A stretch of DNA of 29,396 nucleotides from Bradyrhizobium sp. CCH5-F6 (GTDB lineage: Bacteria > Pseudomonadota > Alphaproteobacteria > Rhizobiales > Xanthobacteraceae). A program made the position numbers and the translations under genes. The notes under the pieces were generated by a model, which saw only the letters and a program-made list of their open reading frames with translations, was not told where the DNA came from and did no database searches. Location of the stretch: positions 1 through 29,396 of the forward strand of contig NZ_LSIC01000143.1 in the NCBI RefSeq assembly GCF_001556045.1, given 5' to 3'. How positions within the stretch are numbered: position 1 is the first letter of the stretch; the number at the start of each line of letters is the position of its first letter. Below, in pieces: positions 25,234 to 29,396 of the stretch.

Positions 25234-26001
25234 TCAGTCGGAGTAGACAAATCCGCCGGATGCCTGACGGGTCGGATAGGCATCGATGCGGCTGATGTTG
25301 ACATGCGGCGGAGCCGACAAGGCGAACATGATCATGTCGGCCATGTCCGCCGGCTGCAGCGGCTCCTTGCCGTCGAGAAACTTTTCCCTGGCGAGCTTTG
25401 CGTCGCCGCTCGACACCGCGAAGGCCTCGGTCGCCACCCGGCCCGGTACGATCTCGGTCCAGCGAATGCGCGACCCGTTGGTGTCGAGCCGCATCACGTC
25501 GAGGAATTGCGACACCGCCGCCTTGGTCGCGGAGTACATCGCCGAGCCGAGCATCGGATAATGGCCCGCCATCGAGCTGACGATGACGACGTGTCCCTTG
25601 TTGCGGCTCATCATGCCTGGCAGAACGCAGCGCGTCAGGTGCGCCACGGCTCGGAAATTCAGGTCGATCAGCTGATCGATCTTCTCGAAAGGGTAATCGT
25701 AAAGCCGGGCATTGTGCGAGGCGCCGGCATTGTTGACGAGGATATCGACATCGAGGTCGCCGATCGCCTTGCGGCAGGATTCGGCGTCGGTGATATCGAG
25801 CGCGTGCGCGATGCAGCCCGTGCGTTCGCTCAGTTCCTTCAGCCGCTCGGCGCGCCGGGCGATGGCGTGCACCTCAAATCCCGCGGCGGCGAGTTTTTCG
25901 ACCGTCGCGGCCCCGATGCCGCTCGATGCTCCCGTCACCACAGCCGTTCGATACGAACCATGACCCGCCACAAATCTCTCCCAAATCGCGCGTTCCGTCA
26001 T
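25234..26001 (-). CDS. Short-chain dehydrogenase/reductase (SDR)
   Basis: 255 residues, classical SDR length. The cofactor motif TGASSGIG is at 23-30, with ARRAERL (48-54) suggesting NADP preference. NNAG lies at 90-93, and the catalytic residues are S143 and the Y156-x3-K160 pair (YSATK). It most resembles serine/3-hydroxy-acid dehydrogenase-type SDRs of the YdfG class (VTGASSGIGAATVEKLAAAGFEV by position 22-44), which oxidise or reduce hydroxy acids; the substrate here is unknown. Its ATG has no clear ribosome site and is preceded closely (24 bases) by the GAATTTTTTTGC element. It is the first gene of block A. Confidence 0.9.
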   Translation of the reverse strand: MTERAIWERFVAGHGSYRTAVVTGASSGIGAATVEKLAAAGFEVHAIARRAERLKELSERTGCIAHALDITDAESCRKAIGDLDVDILVNNAGASHNARLYDYPFEKIDQLIDLNFRAVAHLTRCVLPGMMSRNKGHVVIVSSMAGHYPMLGSAMYSATKAAVSQFLDVMRLDTNGSRIRWTEIVPGRVATEAFAVSSGDAKLAREKFLDGKEPLQPADMADMIMFALSAPPHVNISRIDAYPTRQASGGFVYSD

Positions 26002-26576
26002 GAAATGATCGCATCACGGCATTGGAATTTTTTTGCCTTTTTGACCGAAGAGCCGGATGACTGACCGAAGTTTCATCTCAGCGGGGCCGATTTCGCGCCC
26101 TCTGCGCTCTCCTGCCAGCTCGACGGCACGAGCGCCCTCGAGCCTGGCCGAGCGAACCGAATTCGCTGCTCCGCCGCGCGAAATCAATGAAATGGAAAAC
26201 CATATTGCCGGGCCCTCGGCGGGCGCACGTTCTCCATTCGACATCAAGCGGAAAACTAACCGTGCCGAGCGCCTTTCATGTGTGGCGATTTCCCGGCGGC
26301 GGCAATGATTCTTTCGCCAGCGCAACACTCCGAAACTTGATGGATCCGCGCCTGCCGGGTTAGCTTTCCGGTGCGGCCTTAGAACTTCCCCAAGTTCACC
26401 TAGATCGCACCGGATCGCCCCTGGATATCCCAGGCGGCGATCCGGCTCCGTCGCCCGAAAGCGGCGCTCTCCACATCGTCATTTCGTCGCATTCCCGCCC
26501 TGCCGGCATTGCCGCCCCGGCCGTCATGAAACATGATGGCTGCCTGGTGAGGCGTAGCGCAGGTGGAGGACATCCG
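26002..26576. promoter_or_regulatory. Divergent regulatory region between the SDR and orphan binding-protein genes
   Basis: 575 bases without a convincing gene. Present are the GAATTTTTTTGC element at 26025-26036 near the SDR start, a weak plus-strand promoter candidate TTGATG (26337-26342) with 17-base spacing to TTAGCT (26360-26365), and the 36-bp palindrome at 26410-26445. Small open frames on both strands do not resemble proteins of known families. Confidence 0.5.
26410..26445. repeat. 36-bp near-perfect inverted repeat
   Basis: CCGGATCGCC-CCTGG (26410-26424) and CCAGG-C-GGCGATCCGG (26430-26445) pair over 15 bases with a single extra C and loop ATATC. It lies 131 bases upstream of the binding-protein ATG, in the presumed 5' leader. 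No T-run follows on the plus strand. It may be an operator, a leader structure or a dispersed palindromic element. Confidence 0.7.
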
Positions 26577-28364
26577 ATGGACGAGAACGAAATCCGCGGT
26601 TTGATCGCCGAGGTGAAGCAAGGCCGGCTGTCGCGACGCTCGTTCATCCTGAAAGTCGCCGCAATCGGGATCGCGGCACCGGTCGCGAGCCAGATCCTGG
26701 CGTGGCACGACGTGGCGATGGCGGACGCCACGCTTGCCTACAAGCCGACCAAGGCCGGCGGCGGCGGCCTGCTCAAGATCCTGCTCTGGCAGGCGCCCAC
26801 CCTGCTCAATCCGCATTTCGCGCTCGGCACCAAGGACCAGATCGCCACGCGCATCTTCTTCGAGCCGCTCGCCGGATGGGACAAAGACGGCAATCTCATT
26901 CCCTGCCTGGCCGCCGAGGCGCCGACCAAGGCGAACGGGGGCCTTTCGGCCGACGGCATGAGCGTGACCTGGAAGCTGAAGCGCGGCGTGACGTGGCATG
27001 ACGGCAAGCCCTTCACCGCCGACGACGTCGTGTTCACTTGGCAGTACGCCGCGGACCTCGCGACCGCGGCCTACACCACGGGCTCCTACAAGGACATCAA
27101 GGTCGAGAAGATCGACGACTACGCCGTCAAGGTGCTCTTCAAGGCGCCGACGCCGTTCTGGGCCGATCCCTTCGTCGGCTCGGTCGGCCAGATCCTGCCA
27201 AAGCACCATTTCGGCGACTATGTCGGCGCAAAGTCGCGCGAAGCCCCGGGCAATCTGAAGCCGGTCGGCACCGGACCGTACAAGTTCGTCGAGTTCAAGC
27301 CCGGCGACATGATCCGCGCCGAACGCAACCCCGACTATCACGTCAAGAACCAGCCGCATTTCGACACGCTCGAGGTCAAGGGTGGCGGCGACGCGGTATC
27401 CGCGGCGCGCGCCGTGCTCCAGACCGGCGAGTACGATTTTGCCTGGAACATGCAGGTGGAGGAGGAGGTCCTCAAGCGCATGGAGGCGGGCGGCAAAGGC
27501 AAGCTCGACATCACGCCGTCCGGCAACGTCGAGTTCATCATCCTCAACACGACGGATCCCTGGACCGAGGTCGATGGCGAGCGTTCCAGCGTCAAGACCA
27601 AGCACCCGACGCTGTCCGATCCCGCCGTTCGCCGGGCGATCAATCTCCTGATCGACCGCGATTCGATCCAGAAGTTCATCTATGGTCGCGGCGCCGTCGC
27701 AACCGCGAGCTTCGTCAACGCGCCCAAGCAGTTCAAGTCGCCCAGGCTGAAATACGAGTTCGACATCGACAAGGCCAACAAGATCCTCGACGAGTCCGGC
27801 TGGACCAGGGGCGCGGACGGCATCCGCGAGAAGGACGGCAAGAAGCTCAAATACGTCTTCCAGACCTCGACCAACGCCCCGCGCCAGAAGACCCAGGCCA
27901 TCATCAAGCAGGCCTGCCAGAAGGCCGGCATCGAGATCGAGATCAAGGCGGTCACCGCATCGGTGTTCTTCTCCTCCGACGTCGGCAACCCCGACACCTA
28001 CTCGAAATTCTATGCCGACATGGAGATGTACAACACGACGCAGCCGCAGCCCGATCCTGAGCGATTGCTGAACCAGTGCGTATCCTGGGAGATCGCCACC
28101 AAGGACAACAAATGGCTGGGCCGCAACAACTCGCGCTATTCCGATCCCGAAGCCGACAAGGCCTACAAGGCCGCGCAGAACGAGCTCGATCCGGTCAAGC
28201 GCGCCGCGCTGCTGATCAAGGTCGACGAGATCTTCTGCGGAGCCAACGTGTTCCTGCCGCTGCTGTCCCGCCACATCGTCAACGCCAGCGTCAACAGCCT
28301 CATGACCGACATCTCGGGCTGGGACACCATCACGTGGAATCTGGCAGCGTGGCATAGGAGCTGA
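26577..28364 (+). CDS. Orphan peptide-type ABC substrate-binding protein (SBP_bac_5), Tat-exported
   Basis: 595 residues from the ATG at 26577, preceded by GGAGGA. The pre-sequence MDENEIRGLIAEVKQGRL leads to SRRSFILKVAAIGIAAPVAS (from about residue 19, R20-R21), a Tat signal with a longer n-region than usual; cleavage is expected near AMA-DA. The mature part shows VTWKLKRGVTWHDGKPFTADD, VGTGPYKFVEFKPGD, RRAINLLIDRDSIQ and other cluster C motifs, with DPERLLNQCVSWEIAT in the C-terminal lobe. It is clearly a different paralogue from the island's own binding protein. No permease or ATPase follows it, so it probably shares a transporter elsewhere or the one in the adjacent island. The stop at 28364 is followed by a possible terminator at 28542-28579. 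Confidence 0.93.
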   Translation: MDENEIRGLIAEVKQGRLSRRSFILKVAAIGIAAPVASQILAWHDVAMADATLAYKPTKAGGGGLLKILLWQAPTLLNPHFALGTKDQIATRIFFEPLAGWDKDGNLIPCLAAEAPTKANGGLSADGMSVTWKLKRGVTWHDGKPFTADDVVFTWQYAADLATAAYTTGSYKDIKVEKIDDYAVKVLFKAPTPFWADPFVGSVGQILPKHHFGDYVGAKSREAPGNLKPVGTGPYKFVEFKPGDMIRAERNPDYHVKNQPHFDTLEVKGGGDAVSAARAVLQTGEYDFAWNMQVEEEVLKRMEAGGKGKLDITPSGNVEFIILNTTDPWTEVDGERSSVKTKHPTLSDPAVRRAINLLIDRDSIQKFIYGRGAVATASFVNAPKQFKSPRLKYEFDIDKANKILDESGWTRGADGIREKDGKKLKYVFQTSTNAPRQKTQAIIKQACQKAGIEIEIKAVTASVFFSSDVGNPDTYSKFYADMEMYNTTQPQPDPERLLNQCVSWEIATKDNKWLGRNNSRYSDPEADKAYKAAQNELDPVKRAALLIKVDEIFCGANVFLPLLSRHIVNASVNSLMTDISGWDTITWNLAAWHRS

Positions 28365-28422
28365 CGTGGTTGCAGGTACCCGCGTGCATCTGACCACGCG
28401 TTCGCCATCATCTTTTCCACTG

Positions 28423-28438
28423 TGTGCTCCAGATCACA
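28423..28438 (+). promoter_or_regulatory. CRP-like binding site with downstream -10 candidate
   Basis: TGTGC-TCCAGA-TCACA matches the CRP consensus TGTGA-N6-TCACA at nine of ten half-site bases. A -10-like TACAAA occurs at 28460-28465, which places the site centre (28430.5) close to -41.5 from an expected start near 28472, the class II activator position. CRP-type consensus use in this group is not certain. The transcript would carry no obvious protein but would end at the terminator at 28542-28579. Confidence 0.35.
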
Positions 28439-28541
28439 GCAAAATCACGTACCTTGCCCTACAAAGATGAGGCATGGCCGCAAACAAGGTAACGGCGGTA
28501 CGCACGAGCTGCGGAGGCGATCAACAGCTACGGACTTTTCG

Positions 28542-28579
28542 AAGCCGTCAGGATGAAGAACCCGGCGGCTTTTCCTTTG
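28542..28579 (+). terminator. Intrinsic terminator on the plus strand
   Basis: AAGCCGTCAGG (28542-28552) pairs with CCCGGCGGCTT (28561-28571) over 11 positions with one T-G wobble and one A-C mismatch; the loop is ATGAAGAA. TTCCTTT follows on the plus strand. On the minus strand no T-run follows. It could end the orphan binding-protein mRNA (178 bases upstream) or a short RNA beginning near 28472. Confidence 0.55.
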
Positions 28580-28640
28580 CAAGGGACACGCAAGCGGGAG
28601 AGGGAGCCCACTCGACCATCGCGGCTCATCTCATCCCGCT

Positions 28641-28826
28641 TCAGTGCCACGTCGTGTCCGCTTCGACGATCACCACTCTCGTTTCGGGATCTTCGGCCGT
28701 GTTGCAGGTGCAGGGCATCCCCTCGCCGCAGCGGCAGCCGCCCAGCTTCTCGCTCCAGGCCCGGAGCGGATGGTTCTCGCAGACCCATCCGAGACCGTGG
28801 CAGAACGGGCATGCCGCGTCGGTCAA
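28641..28826 (-). CDS. Cysteine-rich microprotein, zinc-ribbon-like
   Basis: 61 residues from a TTG start at 28826 that overlaps the stop of the DUF2934 gene as TTGA. The sequence has C6-x2-C9-HG-x-GW-x-C16-ENHP and C31-x-C33-GEG-x-P-C39-x-C41, seven cysteines in a pattern like small zinc-binding or DnaJ-type CxxCxGxG modules. Small proteins with the WVCENHP segment are recalled as conserved in Bradyrhizobium and relatives, with no known function. The TTG choice rests on the overlap and the open frame; a ribosome site is weak (CCGGA), consistent with coupling to upstream translation. Confidence 0.65.
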   Translation of the reverse strand: MTDAACPFCHGLGWVCENHPLRAWSEKLGGCRCGEGMPCTCNTAEDPETRVVIVEADTTWH

Positions 28827-28984
28827 AGCGAATCCGGCGTGCGCAACGTGCTCGACTTGTCCTCGTTGCGCAGCTCCTGCTCGGCGGCGTGCCAAAAGTC
28901 CTCCTCGCGGCCTTCGGGCTTGCCGGCCTGCTCCCACAATTGATGCGCGCGTTCTCTGATGTCTTGCTCGGTCGGCTCGGCCAT
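28823..28984 (-). CDS. DUF2934 small protein
   Basis: 53 residues. The core DIRERAHQLWEQAGKPEG followed by REEDFWHAAEQEL is the DUF2934 signature (residues about 8-38), found in one to several copies in alphaproteobacterial small proteins of unknown function. The ATG at 28984 has a strong AGGAG six bases before it. Its stop overlaps the TTG start of the cysteine-rich microprotein, so the two are probably translated together. Confidence 0.85.
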   Translation of the reverse strand: MAEPTEQDIRERAHQLWEQAGKPEGREEDFWHAAEQELRNEDKSSTLRTPDSL

Positions 28985-29396
28985 TGCATCTCCTGCTTGT
29001 GAAGCACGGCCCCACCCGGGGGGCATGGGGGCTTGGAGGTGGGGTCGTGCAGGCCAGCCATCGGCGGCGAGGCCGGCCCGCGGATTCAAGTTCCGACCAT
29101 GCGCAAGAGTTCCTCGCGCCAGCCGCCCGCCATGCGAAATCCGTTCCGGCCGGCGAACCCGCGGCTGGCCTCGCTCGTCGGGCAGCGGCCACGGCTTCGC
29201 GCTCTCGCGGCGCAATCCGCCCGAGCTTTGCTTCGTCGCTCTCCCTCTCGAGTCAAGAGGGCACAGGGAAGGCCGGGTGCTGACAACGCACCCGCGGTCT
29301 GCTGCGCAAAATGCACACGCAGAAAACCGCACAGCAGCATACAGGTGGTGCCGATCACTCGGCCTTCCCTGCGCGATGGTCGGACGGCTTATGCCG
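28985..29396. other. Right-end region without a convincing gene
   Basis: 412 bases, cut by the window edge. Open frames on both strands have no recognised domain and no convincing start. The peptides they would encode (e.g. AFCAADRGCVVSTRP on the minus strand) resemble ones recalled from many spurious predictions in Bradyrhizobium genomes, which suggests a dispersed intergenic repeat between about 29190 and 29340. This could not be confirmed within the window. Confidence 0.35.

Noticed and set aside
23490..25295. 601-codon plus-strand frame
   Set aside because: Antisense to a clear binding protein with all family motifs; no start signal and biased composition.
26400..28397. 665-codon minus-strand frame
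   Set aside because: Antisense to the orphan binding protein, rich in Leu/Gly/Arg/Asp as expected from the mirror of GC-rich codons; no ribosome site.
28474..28959. Plus-strand frame starting just after the CRP-like promoter
   Set aside because: It runs antisense through the DUF2934 and cysteine-rich genes, crosses a strong terminator and has no recognisable domain.
1..29396. tRNA, rRNA, CRISPR array, integrase or transposase
   Set aside because: No cloverleaf-like sequence, regularly spaced repeats or DDE/tyrosine-recombinase motifs were seen on either strand.

Overview
The window looks like chromosome of a high-GC alphaproteobacterium, most probably Bradyrhizobium or a close relative. The evidence is a left-edge porin with the N-terminus typical of that group, a small DUF2934 gene, many Tat-exported ABC binding proteins, strong GC bias at third codon positions, and long open frames antisense to real genes. 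There is no rRNA, tRNA, CRISPR array, phage gene or intact insertion sequence.

Layout. Bases 1-9247 hold assorted single genes: the 5' part of a porin with a long leader (minus strand), a MarR-type regulator (plus), a degenerate alpha/beta-hydrolase (minus), a gene-poor stretch with a possible acyl-adenylating-enzyme remnant, a ketopantoate-reductase-like protein (plus), a Tat-exported Acg-type nitroreductase and a LysE-type exporter (both minus), then a winged-helix/YkgJ cysteine-cluster protein and a HerA/DUF87-type ATPase (both plus).

Bases 9286-26001 form one functional island, all on the minus strand except an Lrp/AsnC regulator. In transcription order there are two blocks. Block A (26001 to 20436) is an SDR oxidoreductase, a peptide-type binding protein, two Dpp/Opp-type permeases and an FAD/NAD(P) monooxygenase-like flavoprotein. 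Block B (19725 to 9286) is a Cds1-like cysteine desulfhydrase, a double ATPase for the peptide-type transporter, a carboxymuconolactone-decarboxylase (CMD) protein, an FMN luciferase-like monooxygenase, two further CMD/AhpD proteins (Avi_7170 and Avi_7169 types), and a complete branched-chain-amino-acid-type transporter (binding protein, fused LivH-LivM permease, LivG, LivF). The Lrp gene is divergent from block B and convergent with block A. The gene set suggests uptake and oxidative breakdown of an amino-acid- or peptide-like, perhaps sulfur-containing, compound. The substrate is an inference.

Bases 26002-29396 hold a 575-bp intergenic region with a 36-bp near-perfect palindrome, an orphan peptide-binding protein (plus), a possible CRP-like promoter plus intrinsic terminator that could delimit a short RNA, and a two-gene minus-strand unit (DUF2934 and a cysteine-rich microprotein) joined by a TTGA stop/start overlap. 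The last 400 bases hold no convincing gene.

Most notable observations: the two-transporter/monooxygenase/CMD/desulfhydrase island; an identical 12-mer GAATTTTTTTGC in the two promoter regions heading its blocks; a permease that seems to lack a membrane segment; an alpha/beta-hydrolase with glycine in the nucleophile position; and several strong palindromes or terminators not explained by annotated genes.
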